Assembly (NCBI GenBank): GCA_966128725.1
Contig: CBHYLN010000004.1
Span: forward strand, 1-64,000
Origin: JAFDZV01 sp966128725
GTDB lineage: Bacteria > Bacteroidota > Ignavibacteria > OLB7
Reading direction: 5' to 3'
Length of the DNA stretch: 64,000 nucleotides
The notes under the pieces were generated by a model. That model did not search any database. It was not told where the DNA came from and worked only from the letters and a program-made list of their open reading frames with translations. The position numbers were made by a program, and so were the translations under genes. Position 1 is the first letter of the stretch; each line of letters starts with the position of its first letter. This document shows positions 50,973 through 62,692 of this stretch, piece after piece.

Positions 50973-53900
50973 CAGGCAACCTTCTCCAGTTCAGGGTTCG
51001 GATTACGGAGCTTACTCAGGTACGACGTACGCGGCACGGTGCCAAGATCCTCGAGCAGCGAGTAGTTCAGCGGCGAGGCCTTCATCTTGGCAACCTGGCT
51101 TTCCTTGTCGTAGATGTTGCCGAAGGTGATAGCCTCGGTTGGGCACACCTGCGCGCAGGCGGTGATCACCTCACCGTCGCGAATGGTACGCCCGTCCTTC
51201 TTTGACTCGATACGAGCGCTGTTGATGCGCTGCACGCAGTACGTGCACTTTTCCATGACGCCTCGGCTGCGCACGGTCACGTCCGGATTGCGCATCATCT
51301 TGTAGGTCGGCGTCTGCTCGTCGGTGAACAGCAGGTAGTTGAACCGGCGCACCTTGTACGGGCAGTTGTTCGAGCAGTAGCGCGTACCGATGCAACGGTT
51401 GTACACCATCTCGTTCAGGCCCTCGTTGCTGTGCACGGTAGCGCCCACGGGGCACACCGGCTCGCACGGCGCCTTCTCGCAATGCATGCAGGTAAGCGGC
51501 TGGAAGTGCGACTGCGGCGTGGAGGCATCACCCTCGTAATACCGGTCGATGCGGATCCAGTGCATCTCGCGACCGCGCCGCACCTGATCCTTGCCCACCA
51601 CCGCGATGTTGTTTTCCGACTGGCACGCTACCACGCAGGCATTACAGGCAACGCAGGCCGTAAGATCGATCGTCATGCCCCATCCGTATCCGTCCTTGAT
51701 GGACCGATCGTCGTACAGGGAAACAATCTCGGCCTCGTGGTGGCGCTCCTCCATGAACTTCGGATCCTTCACGAACTCCGCGAAGGTGCCGTAGCGAACG
51801 ATGTCGCGGCCTTCGGTGCTGTGATGGATCTGCGTGGTCACAAGCGTGTAGGTGTCGCCCGTTTTGGCAACCGTTGCACCGCCCGCGCCCCACGGGGCAT
51901 CGGATGTGCGCACCGTGTAGGGGTTCACGCCAACGTTGTTGCCCACGCGCCCGGCCTGCGAGCGACCGCCGCCCAGATAAATGGTGGCGCAGCCATCCGC
52001 ATGGCCCGGCATCACCCACACCGGAGCAGCGAGCTTCCGCTGCTTGTAGGTGACCTCCACCATGTCGTTGGTCTCAACACCAAGCTGCTTGGCCGTATTC
52101 GGGCTCACCAGCAAGGCGTTATCCCATACCAGCTTGCTCAGCGGCTTCGGAACTTCCTGCAACCAAGCCAGGTTGGCGAACCGACCGTCGTGCAGCATCG
52201 GGTCCAGACGGAACACCAGTTCCATGCTGTTGGCCGGTGCGGCGTTGGCCTTGGTCACTTCCATCGCCTTGGCCGACCAGTCGGCCGCAAGCGCAACGCT
52301 CTTGGCGGGCGAGGCCGTGCCGGCGATCACACCACGGAACAGCGCGCGATGCCAATCGGTATCGGAGGCAGCCCCTGACGTTGCCGGCGCTGGCGCCGCA
52401 ACAGCCGGAGCCGGCGCGGAACTGTCCGCCGGAGCCGCGGCAACTGCCGGAGCCGGCGCTGTGGCTGCACCCTGCCAGTAGGCGCGCACGATGTCGTACG
52501 CGGCAGTCGGCGTGCTGCCATTCAACACGGCCAGCAGCTCGTGCGGCGAATGGGCATCCCACAGCGGGGCAATCATCGGCTGGATGATCGAGGCGGTGCC
52601 GTCGTAGGCACGCACGTCGCTCCACGATTCCAGATAATGCGTCTCCGGAATGTGCCAGTGCGAGAGATAGCCGGTTTCGTCGTGGTACTGGCCGCAGTGG
52701 ATACGAAGGCGAACCTTCCCCATCCGCTCGGCAAACTTGAGATCAGCCGGTGCATTGTAGGCGGGGTTGGCGCCGATCACGATCAGCGTATCAACCTTGC
52801 CGGCTTCCATATCGGCGGCCAGCTCGGCGATCGATGCGCCCTGATTGCCGGGCTGGGGCTCAACCGGGGCCACATAACGGACGGTAGCGCCAACATTGCC
52901 CAGCGCCGCGTTCATCGCATGGGCCAGCGCATGCACCGCGGCCGACTGTTCGTCGCCGGCAACCACCAGCGAGCGACCGTTGTGCGCCTTCAGATCGGCG
53001 ACCAGCGCCGGGATCCACTTCTTGCCAAGCTCCTCAACGGCAGGCGACGAGGCCTGCGCCGAGGCGCCAGGCACGCCAACCGCGGCGGCAATCGCCCAGG
53101 CCGCGGCCTCGATCTGGCTTGGCGTAAGCGCCATGCGATGATCGGCAACCGCGCCGGTGACCGTTGGCGAGCTTTCCAGCGCGTACAGACGGTTCATCGT
53201 CTTGCCGCCCTTTGCCGCCTTGCGCATGGAGCTGAAATCACGCGCGTACCGCACACTGGCCGGCATCGTCAGAAGGAAATCGGCATCCAGCGAAAGCACC
53301 ACTTCGGCCTTGTCGAAGCTGTACAGCGTTTCGGCGTAGTCGCCGAAGGCGATCTTGGCGCCCTCGCGCACATTGTCACGGCCGGCAGGCTCGTATTGAT
53401 GCCACTTGGCATTGGGATACGCGGCAAGCCAGGCCCGAATCTGCGATGCCATCGTAGGCGAGCTCACCGTTTCGGTGACAAGCCGGACACCGGTGCCACC
53501 AGCGGCCTTCCATGCGCCAAGCTCGGCACCAAGAGCGGTGCGGAACGCGGCCCAGCTGCTGATGCGCCCGCGAGCCAGCACGCTTTGCGAACGATCGGGA
53601 TCGTACAGCGCAAGGATCGAGGCCTGGGTAATGGCATCGGTGGCGCCAAGGCTGGCCGGATGATCGGGATTGCCCTCCAGCTTCGTTGGCCGGCCAAGAT
53701 GGGTCTCCGTAAGAAGACCGATCCCGTAACCACGCAACGGCATTGCCGTTGCGAAGTACAGCGGCTTGCCGGGGATGAATTCCTCCGGCGCCTTCACATA
53801 CGGGACAATCTTTTCGTCCGGCTGTTTGGCACATGCGCCAATGCCTGCCAGAGCGAGCGATGCTCCCATCAGCTTGAGGAAGTTGCGACGCCCGACCGGG

Positions 53901-54073
53901 TCGATCCATTCGGTTGCACCCGAAGGGAACTCACGGTCGATCATTTCGCGGAATTCTTCCGTCTCCGAGATCTCTTCCAGGCTACGCCAGTACTGCTTTC
54001 CGGAGGTCTTCGCGAGACGCTCCTGGAAGGCAGGAAGATCCAGGGCTTTGCGGTTGACGTGATCGTTCTGCAT
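50972..54073 (-). CDS. actB: alternative complex III iron-sulfur subunit ActB with Tat signal
   Basis: The 1033-residue protein fuses a molybdopterin-oxidoreductase-like domain, without cofactor, to a ferredoxin-like domain. A twin-arginine signal, GRRNFLKLMGASLALAG, lies at residues 61-77, not at the very N-terminus; this placement is normal for ActB. Cys clusters for iron-sulfur centres are CVACNACVVACQSEN, CMHCEKAPCEPVCPVGA, CIGTRYCSNNCPYKVRRFNY and CAQVCPTEAI. An Ala/Pro-rich insertion of about 30 residues (near 52375-52470) separates the two halves of the large domain. It conducts electrons from quinol towards the ActA/ActE haems. Confidence 0.96.
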   Translation of the reverse strand: MQNDHVNRKALDLPAFQERLAKTSGKQYWRSLEEISETEEFREMIDREFPSGATEWIDPVGRRNFLKLMGASLALAGIGACAKQPDEKIVPYVKAPEEFIPGKPLYFATAMPLRGYGIGLLTETHLGRPTKLEGNPDHPASLGATDAITQASILALYDPDRSQSVLARGRISSWAAFRTALGAELGAWKAAGGTGVRLVTETVSSPTMASQIRAWLAAYPNAKWHQYEPAGRDNVREGAKIAFGDYAETLYSFDKAEVVLSLDADFLLTMPASVRYARDFSSMRKAAKGGKTMNRLYALESSPTVTGAVADHRMALTPSQIEAAAWAIAAAVGVPGASAQASSPAVEELGKKWIPALVADLKAHNGRSLVVAGDEQSAAVHALAHAMNAALGNVGATVRYVAPVEPQPGNQGASIAELAADMEAGKVDTLIVIGANPAYNAPADLKFAERMGKVRLRIHCGQYHDETGYLSHWHIPETHYLESWSDVRAYDGTASIIQPMIAPLWDAHSPHELLAVLNGSTPTAAYDIVRAYWQGAATAPAPAVAAAPADSSAPAPAVAAPAPATSGAASDTDWHRALFRGVIAGTASPAKSVALAADWSAKAMEVTKANAAPANSMELVFRLDPMLHDGRFANLAWLQEVPKPLSKLVWDNALLVSPNTAKQLGVETNDMVEVTYKQRKLAAPVWVMPGHADGCATIYLGGGRSQAGRVGNNVGVNPYTVRTSDAPWGAGGATVAKTGDTYTLVTTQIHHSTEGRDIVRYGTFAEFVKDPKFMEERHHEAEIVSLYDDRSIKDGYGWGMTIDLTACVACNACVVACQSENNIAVVGKDQVRRGREMHWIRIDRYYEGDASTPQSHFQPLTCMHCEKAPCEPVCPVGATVHSNEGLNEMVYNRCIGTRYCSNNCPYKVRRFNYLLFTDEQTPTYKMMRNPDVTVRSRGVMEKCTYCVQRINSARIESKKDGRTIRDGEVITACAQVCPTEAITFGNIYDKESQVAKMKASPLNYSLLEDLGTVPRTSYLSKLRNPNPELEKVA

Positions 54074-54729
54074 TATCTATGGCAGATAGAGCAATTGGTG
54101 AGCTGTTTGACGTTGACGTTGTACTCGTGAACGAGCTTCGGGCCAAGCACGGCCTGATCTTCCTTGGGCTTGTAGCCCATGGTGACGATCTGATCGCGCG
54201 GCCGGATCTGCTGTTCAGGGTTGCGATGGCACTTCAAGCACCATTCCATCTGCAATGGATTGGACTGCCACATCAACGGCATCTCGTCCACACGGCCGTG
54301 ACAGCTCTCGCATCCGATCCCCTTGGCGACGTGGATGCTGTGGTTGAAATAGACGAAATCGGGAAGGTCGTGCACACGGGTCCACTTCACGGGCTGGCCC
54401 GTGCGGTAGCTTTCGCGGATCGGCGCCAGGATCTCGGCGTTGGTCCAGATCTGCGAGTGGCACGACATGCAGGTTTCGGTGGGTGGGATCCCCGCGAACG
54501 AGGACTTCTCTACGGAGGTATGGCAGTACCGGCAGTCAATGCCAAGCCCCTTTACGTGGTGCTCGTGCGTGAACTGTACCGGTTGCTCCCGAGCCACTTG
54601 CACGTTGGTCATGTACGATGAGCGGTTGAACGCCCAAAGAAACAGCAACGACCCGGCAAGGAGTAGGAGTATTCCAAAGATGCTGACCTTCGAGAGGGTG
54701 TTCGAACTACGATGAAAAAGTTGGGCCAT
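54073..54729 (-). CDS. actA: alternative complex III pentahaem cytochrome c subunit ActA
   Basis: The 218-residue protein has one N-terminal helix (SIFGILLLLAGSLLFLWAFN) and five CxxCH haem motifs: CRYCH, CMSCH, CESCH, CLKCH and CSICH. This count is standard for ActA. Additional His residues such as FTHEHHVKGL and FNHSIHVAKG may be axial ligands. Its stop overlaps the actB start by one base (TAATG). It is the first gene of the 13-kb operon that ends at 41475; the promoter lies about 200 bases upstream. Confidence 0.97.
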   Translation of the reverse strand: MAQLFHRSSNTLSKVSIFGILLLLAGSLLFLWAFNRSSYMTNVQVAREQPVQFTHEHHVKGLGIDCRYCHTSVEKSSFAGIPPTETCMSCHSQIWTNAEILAPIRESYRTGQPVKWTRVHDLPDFVYFNHSIHVAKGIGCESCHGRVDEMPLMWQSNPLQMEWCLKCHRNPEQQIRPRDQIVTMGYKPKEDQAVLGPKLVHEYNVNVKQLTNCSICHR

Positions 54730-54929
54730 CGCGCAGCGTCGTTAGTCGTTGTCGGGTCTCTTCCACAAAACGGTCGGAGTCATCATGCAACATCCGCATA
54801 TGATCGCCGTCTTGACGCAAGAGCAACGCATGTCAGAGAGAACCGATCTCACCGGGACCCTTATCGATCGGCAGTTTATGCAACTGCCTCACGCAAAGGC
54901 CACCCGCCCCGTCGGCTATGAGCGGTGCG

Positions 54930-54958
54930 AAAATACACTCCACAGTGTAACGTCCCAA
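54930..54958 (-). promoter_or_regulatory. promoter of the act-cox operon with internal 16-bp dyad
   Basis: On the minus strand TTGGGA (54953-54958) and TATTTT (54930-54935) are 17 bases apart. Inside the spacer and touching the -10 element is the inverted repeat TACACT-CCAC-AGTGTA (54934-54949). This geometry suggests a repressor site or other regulator of the respiratory operon. The predicted leader is about 195 bases. Confidence 0.6.
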
Positions 54959-54959
54959 A

Positions 54960-55254
54960 TTTAATCCCCCAGGCACAGGGCGGCCATGACGAAAGTCATT
55001 GATTTCCCGTCTCCACGCGGCCTTGTGCAGGTTTGCGCCCCATCCGGACCTCCGCTATCTGTACTCGGTCGCGATAAAGGATCGCCGCGCGGTGCATGCC
55101 GGCACGGAACCAGCCGAAACCTTCGCCCTGCCTCCGGCGCCCGGCAGCGCTGATATCACAGGCGGACGCCCCGCTTTCCGCGACGTCCGCCAGGTTGATG
55201 TCCGTATTTCACTCTGCCACATGCCCTGTGCGGGCGATTGCGGCGGGCGTTGGC
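54960..55254. other. gap between the EF-G paralogue and the act promoter
   Basis: No gene is credible here. GGCGGACG/CGTCCGCC (55161-55191) forms an 8-bp stem about 65 bases past the EF-G stop, but the downstream tail is not T-rich. I see no RNA gene. Confidence 0.5.
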
Positions 55255-57402
55255 CTACTCCTCCACTTCCTCCAGCTCGGCACTGGCCACGATCTTGCTC
55301 TCGATTTCCTTCGGCACTTCCTCGTAGTGCCCAAACGACCGTGTGTAGCTGCCGCGTCCCTGCGTCAGTCCCCGCAGGCGCGCCGCGTAGCCGTACAGTT
55401 CGGCCAACGGGATATGCGCCTTGATCACCTGCGAGGTGCCCTTGGTGTCCATGCCCAGAATGCGCCCGCGCCGGCTCGAAAGGTCGCTCATGATATCGCC
55501 CATCGCGTCGGCGGGCGAAACGATCTCGATGTTCCAGATCGGCTCCATGAGCTGCGGTCGGCACTCCTTCACACCCTGCTTGAAACACATACGGGCGGCC
55601 ATCTTGAAGGCGTTTTCGTTGGAGTCCACCGGATGCATCTTCCCATCGAACAGGATCACCCGCACGTTGGTCATCGGATAACCGGCGAACGCGCCACGCT
55701 GCAACGTCTCCAGCACGCCCTTCTTCACGGCCGGGACGAACCGGGCATCGATCGAACCGCCCACAATCGAGTTCACGAAGTGGAACTTGCCGCCCCACGT
55801 AAGCGTCTCCAGCTCCTCGCCGCGCACCTGATACTGGTGCGGTACGGGGCGGCCCTCCTCCCACGGCTCGATGTGAAAATGCACCTCGCCGAACTGGCCG
55901 GCGCCACCGGTCTGCTTCTTGTGGCGGTAGCTGGTGGTGGCCGAGCCCTTGATGGTTTCGCGATACGGGATGCGCGGCTGCTTCATGGCAACCTCTACAC
56001 CGTACTTGCTCTGCAGGCGCTTTATGATCACCTCAAGGTGCATCTCGCCCAGGCCGCTGACCACGGTTTCGTGGGTGTCGGGGTCGTGGTACACGTTGAA
56101 GGTCGGTTCCTCCTCATGCATCATGTGCAACCCCTCGCTCACCTTCGCCTCGTCGCCCTTGCCCTTCAGGAACACGGCCGCGTCGGCGATGGGCGCGGGA
56201 AACCATATGGTGGGGATTTTCACCTGCCGGGCCTTCGAGGCCAGCGTGTTGTTGGTATGCGTTCCCTTCAACTTCACCACCGCGCCGATATCTCCGAAGT
56301 GCATGGCTGGCACTTCCTGGCGCTGCTTGCCGTTCATCACGAAAAGCTGGTTCAACCGTTCGCTCTTCGCGCTCTGCACGTTCATCAACTCGGCTCCGGT
56401 GGTTGCCTTGCCGGCGTACACGCGGAAGAACGACAGTTCGCCAACATGGGGCTCGCTGATGGTCTTGAAGATGAACAGCGCCGGATCGGAATCGTTGGGA
56501 CCCAGGTTCACCGCCTGATCGTGCGAATCGGCCCCAACGGGCATGGGCATATCGGCTGGGCTTGGGCAGTAATCCACAATGAAATCCATCAGCGGCGTCA
56601 CCCCGACATTCTTCGTGCTCTGCACGGCGAACAGGGGGAAGATCTTGCGCTTGCCCACGGCGGTGCGCAGGCCGATTTCTATCTCGGCATCGGTAAGCGT
56701 GCCGTTGGAGAAGTAGACATCCATCAGCGATTCATCGGACTCGGCCAGGGTTTCCACCAGCGCCGTGCGAAGTTCCTCGCACCGAGCGCGCACATCGGCC
56801 GGGATATCGGCCGAGTCGGAGTGGGTGCCGCTGCCATCCTCGGCAAAACTCATGCACTTCATCGAAAGGATGTTCACCATTGCGGTGAGCGCCTTGTTGG
56901 TATACACGGGATATTCCAGCGGCACCACGTCGCGCGAGAAGTGCTCCCGGAGGTACTGGAGAGTCTCCTCGAAGTGTGCCTGCTCAACGCCAACCTTTGT
57001 GAGCACGAATAGGACGGGGATATCGGCTTCCTCGGCGAACTCCCAGGCGGAATCGGCGCCGAAGCCCACGCCGGCGCTGGCATCAACGGTCATCACCATT
57101 GTGTCGGCAACGCGCACGGCGGCCTTCGTCTCGCCGATGAAGTCAGGGAATCCGGGGGTGTCGAGGATGTTGATCTTGGTTGACTTCCACGTGCAGTGCA
57201 TCGTTGAAAGCGTGATCGAGATTCCGCGCTCGATCTCATCGTGGTGGTAATCGCTCACCGTATTGCCTTCGGCTACGCTGCCCATACGGGTGGTTTCCTT
57301 CGCGGCAAACAACATCCCCTCGGCCAAGGTGGTTTTGCCGGACCCACCATGGCCGGCAAGTACGATGTTGCGGATTCGGTCGGTAGTGAACTCAGCAGCC
57401 AC
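55255..57402 (-). CDS. elongation factor G paralogue (translational GTPase) with altered G domain
   Basis: From a GTG at 57402 the protein has 715 residues. GGAGG lies six bases upstream, which decides this start over a longer frame. Domains follow EF-G: GTPase, domain II, III, IV and V. The P-loop is GHGGSGKTT (residues 17-25) instead of AHIDAGKTT. G3 is intact (DTPGF). G4 reads LTKVG instead of NKMD. This pattern belongs to the EF-G-like paralogues often called EF-G2. FVNSIVGGSIDARFVPAVKK in domain IV and GRGSYTRSFGHYEEVP in domain V are conserved. It is probably not the main EF-G. Confidence 0.9.
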   Translation of the reverse strand: MAAEFTTDRIRNIVLAGHGGSGKTTLAEGMLFAAKETTRMGSVAEGNTVSDYHHDEIERGISITLSTMHCTWKSTKINILDTPGFPDFIGETKAAVRVADTMVMTVDASAGVGFGADSAWEFAEEADIPVLFVLTKVGVEQAHFEETLQYLREHFSRDVVPLEYPVYTNKALTAMVNILSMKCMSFAEDGSGTHSDSADIPADVRARCEELRTALVETLAESDESLMDVYFSNGTLTDAEIEIGLRTAVGKRKIFPLFAVQSTKNVGVTPLMDFIVDYCPSPADMPMPVGADSHDQAVNLGPNDSDPALFIFKTISEPHVGELSFFRVYAGKATTGAELMNVQSAKSERLNQLFVMNGKQRQEVPAMHFGDIGAVVKLKGTHTNNTLASKARQVKIPTIWFPAPIADAAVFLKGKGDEAKVSEGLHMMHEEEPTFNVYHDPDTHETVVSGLGEMHLEVIIKRLQSKYGVEVAMKQPRIPYRETIKGSATTSYRHKKQTGGAGQFGEVHFHIEPWEEGRPVPHQYQVRGEELETLTWGGKFHFVNSIVGGSIDARFVPAVKKGVLETLQRGAFAGYPMTNVRVILFDGKMHPVDSNENAFKMAARMCFKQGVKECRPQLMEPIWNIEIVSPADAMGDIMSDLSSRRGRILGMDTKGTSQVIKAHIPLAELYGYAARLRGLTQGRGSYTRSFGHYEEVPKEIESKIVASAELEEVEE

Positions 57403-57712
57403 AGTGTACCTCCATGCGAAATAGAATATCGTGTATCCTGCTGGCGGCGCCCTGTATCGCGCGCGTACACGCGATGAGCGGCACCATGCGGCACACCCCT
57501 CGGGACATCCCCACGATCGGTTCACATGTCCGGCGCAGGCGCGCCCTGCTGGACGCGCTGACGCTGACGAACAGGAGTTGGTGCCGCCGTGCTCCACCGG
57601 ATATGAAACCTGCATGCGGATGAAGCACAACCCTTGTCGGGGGTATCGACACTCGTTGGCACGTGGGTACGCCCTGCTTCGCGGCAGAACGTTGGTGTGA
57701 AGTGCGTGGGTG

Positions 57713-57741
57713 ATTATACGGAGCCGTTTGGTCGATATCAA
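57713..57741 (-). promoter_or_regulatory. near-consensus sigma-70-type promoter upstream of the EF-G paralogue
   Basis: On the minus strand TTGATA (57736-57741) and TATAAT (57713-57718) are exactly 17 bases apart, close to the E. coli consensus. It points to the EF-G paralogue with a leader of about 305 bases. Confidence 0.55.
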
Positions 57742-57877
57742 TAGGCCACGCACGAACGTTGGCCGGTTTCGGCGTTTTCGTCCGGAGCCTGCGACACCAG
57801 GGCATCTTCCGGGTCACCTATGATATTCCATGCCATCCGCCCGTTGCGACTCAGCCGAACTCAATCAAATTCTGTAT

Positions 57878-57923
57878 TTGTACTTGATCCAACTAAATGG
57901 TTATACTTAATCCAAATTAACGG
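57878..57923 (+). promoter_or_regulatory. promoter and direct repeats of the cupredoxin-like gene
   Basis: TTGTAC (57878-57883) and TATACT (57902-57907) are 18 bases apart. Two 19-base direct repeats, ACTTGATCCAACTAAATGG (57882-57900) and ACTTAATCCAAATTAACGG (57905-57923), match at 15 of 19 positions with a 23-base period. The first fills the promoter spacer and the second covers the -10 element. The region is markedly AT-rich compared with its surroundings. Confidence 0.55.
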
Positions 57924-57977
57924 TGCCCCGGCAGGCCCGTTTCCCTCTCCAAACAATACCTCATCCGGGAGACCCAC

Positions 57978-58361
57978 GTGTACCGACGCATCAATGTTTC
58001 CTTTGCCCTGATGGCCGCTGTGGCTATCGCTTCGTTTTCGCTTTCCGCCTGTAAGGACAGCACAACCGAGCCCGACAAGCAAAAGGTTACCGTCACGCTT
58101 CGTGAGTATACGATCACGATGAACCCAACCACTCTGAAGGCCGGGCCAACGGTCTTCACCGTAACAAACAGCGGAACCGAAGAGCACAACTTCGAGGTGG
58201 AGGAAGTGGCAACCGACGCCGAGAAGGATTTCCCGGCACCGTTGAAGCCAGGCGAAACCAAGACGCTTGAGGTTACCCTCAACAAGGGTGAATACGAGTT
58301 CTACGACAACTACGGCACCAACAAGGCCAAGGGCATGCTCGTGGAGCTGGACGTCGAATAG
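57978..58361 (+). CDS. cupredoxin-fold lipoprotein lacking the usual copper ligands
   Basis: The 127-residue protein starts with GTG, six bases after GGGAG. A signal peptide ends in SLSAC, a lipobox. The mature part has the strand order of a small cupredoxin: VTVTLREYTITMNPTTLKAG, FTVTNSGTEEHNFEVEEV and LKPGETKTLEVTLNKGEYEF. One His (EEHNFEV) matches the first ligand position. The usual Cys-x-x-x-x-His-x-x-x-x-Met loop reads YDNYGTNKAKGMLVEL, without the Cys and second His. Copper binding is therefore doubtful. It is monocistronic, with a terminator at 58395. Its AT-rich promoter carries direct repeats. Confidence 0.82.
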   Translation: MYRRINVSFALMAAVAIASFSLSACKDSTTEPDKQKVTVTLREYTITMNPTTLKAGPTVFTVTNSGTEEHNFEVEEVATDAEKDFPAPLKPGETKTLEVTLNKGEYEFYDNYGTNKAKGMLVELDVE

Positions 58362-58394
58362 GCTGCCCCCGAGGGCGCCAACCAGCGCATTATC

Positions 58395-58433
58395 ACACGG
58401 CCCCGGCACGCAATACGCATGCCGGGGCCGTGT
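58395..58433 (+). terminator. intrinsic terminator of the cupredoxin-like gene
   Basis: ACACGGCCCCGGCA (58395-58408) and TGCCGGGGCCGTGT (58420-58433) form a perfect 14-bp stem with an 11-base loop, followed by TGTTTCTG. It sits between two convergent genes and may serve both, though the minus-strand tail is not T-rich. Confidence 0.8.
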
Positions 58434-58475
58434 TGTTTCTGGGATAACCGATCGTCAGGCGCAACGCGAGGCGCG

Positions 58476-59189
58476 TCAGTCCTCGACGATCTTCGAGGTC
58501 AGCACGTTGGTTGCACCGTTGGCCGTGGAGCCGTAGATCACAATCGTGTAGCTCTTGCCGGGAAGCAGACGGCTGGCAACATCAACGGTAAGCACCGGCG
58601 TGTTGTTCGTCTTCAGAATCACCAGCGACGTGGTTGTTGACGGGGCCACCGAAACGTAGTCCGTGGCGGTCTTGTACGGCGTTGCCGACGTGCTCAGCGC
58701 CGGGCCGTTGGCATCGCCGATCTTCACGGTAATCGGTTCCAGGTTCTCCGATGCGTTCACGATCCGCAGCAACGTATTGGTACCGGTTGGCGTGGACTTC
58801 TTCGTGGACACCTTGAACGACTCCAGCTTCGTGGATGTGCCGGAGAAGATCACCCATACCGACAGGGTGCTGTCCAGCGAGAGATCCTGCGAGGTGAGCA
58901 CGCTGCCATCGGTGGCACGAACGTCCACCTTGCGGTTGCCGTTCTTCTGCTGCGCATACAGTGCGCTGCCATAGGTCACGCGCTGAAGCGTGCTATCGCC
59001 GTCCTTGAAGATCACATCCGAGGTAAACCCGGCATTGGCATGCATCACCGTGATCTTGGTGGAGCCGGTCGGGGCCGGGGGTGATACCGGATCATCGCCG
59101 CAACCATTCATCGCCACACCCGCAAGGATGCCAACGGTGGCCACGGCAAGCGTTGCCGTACGCCTCAACAGTACCGAAAATCGATTCAT
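58476..59189 (-). CDS. DUF4397-containing lipoprotein
   Basis: The 237-residue protein has a signal peptide (LAVATVGILAGVAMNGC) with lipobox, followed by DDPVSPPAP and a beta-rich mature region. Two DUF4397-like repeats are visible: TVMHANAGFTSDVIFKDGDS with KVDVRATDG, and LLRIVNASENLEPITVKIGD with SYTIVIYG. DUF4397 proteins are common in Bacteroidetes envelopes; their function is unknown and a role in surface adhesion is only a guess. The ATG at 59189 has AAGGA six bases upstream. A promoter lies at 59231-59260. Confidence 0.9.
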   Translation of the reverse strand: MNRFSVLLRRTATLAVATVGILAGVAMNGCGDDPVSPPAPTGSTKITVMHANAGFTSDVIFKDGDSTLQRVTYGSALYAQQKNGNRKVDVRATDGSVLTSQDLSLDSTLSVWVIFSGTSTKLESFKVSTKKSTPTGTNTLLRIVNASENLEPITVKIGDANGPALSTSATPYKTATDYVSVAPSTTTSLVILKTNNTPVLTVDVASRLLPGKSYTIVIYGSTANGATNVLTSKIVED

Positions 59190-59230
59190 TGTTCGTCCTT
59201 TTCGTTTATGAGAGATGGAAGATCGTTCCA

Positions 59231-59260
59231 TGGATAACTTTCGCGGCGCTTTCCAACCAA
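59231..59260 (-). promoter_or_regulatory. promoter of the DUF4397 lipoprotein gene
   Basis: Minus-strand TTGGTT (59255-59260) and TATCCA (59231-59236) are 18 bases apart. A start site near 59224 gives a leader of about 35 bases before the ATG, which carries its own Shine-Dalgarno sequence. Confidence 0.4.
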
Positions 59261-59412
59261 ACCAGCACCAACCCGTTAACGAAGGAACCGCCGGAAAGGT
59301 CGGCACTGTTCGTGCAAGAGCACAAGCGGCGCCCCTATGATACACGCAAGCGCGGATGGTTGAACCAGAACAAAACATGAGGACGACAACGGAACGCCGT
59401 CCTGCCGATTGC

Positions 59413-59442
59413 TTGCCCGGCTCAAGTGGAGATGAGTAACTT
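59413..59442 (+). promoter_or_regulatory. promoter of uvrA
   Basis: TTGCCC (59413-59418) and TAACTT (59437-59442) are 18 bases apart. Transcription from about 59449 would exclude the upstream in-frame GTG at 59426 and ATG at 59432 as start codons and favours an ATG at 59483 or 59495. No LexA-type box is recognised. The 293-base gap from 59190 holds only this and the divergent DUF4397 promoter. Confidence 0.4.
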
Positions 59443-59482
59443 AAAAGATTGTCCGGCCGCGGGCGTCGTATGCTGTCTGACC

Positions 59483-62692
<3,210 letters not shown>

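Larger units (their letters stand above)
57403..57977. other. long divergent intergenic region between EF-G paralogue and cupredoxin-like gene
   Basis: This 575-base stretch has no credible gene. It contains the EF-G promoter (57713-57741), leaving a 300-base leader, and the AT-rich promoter and repeat region of the next gene (57870-57925). I recognise no riboswitch or small RNA in the leader. Confidence 0.5.

Noticed and set aside
54934..54949. FNR or CRP site in the act promoter
   Set aside because: The dyad TACACT-N4-AGTGTA does not match TTGAT-N4-ATCAA or TGTGA-N6-TCACA.
57392..57817. Small gene in the leader of the EF-G paralogue
   Set aside because: The frame is Arg/Pro-rich without conserved pattern and overlaps the promoter and the EF-G start.
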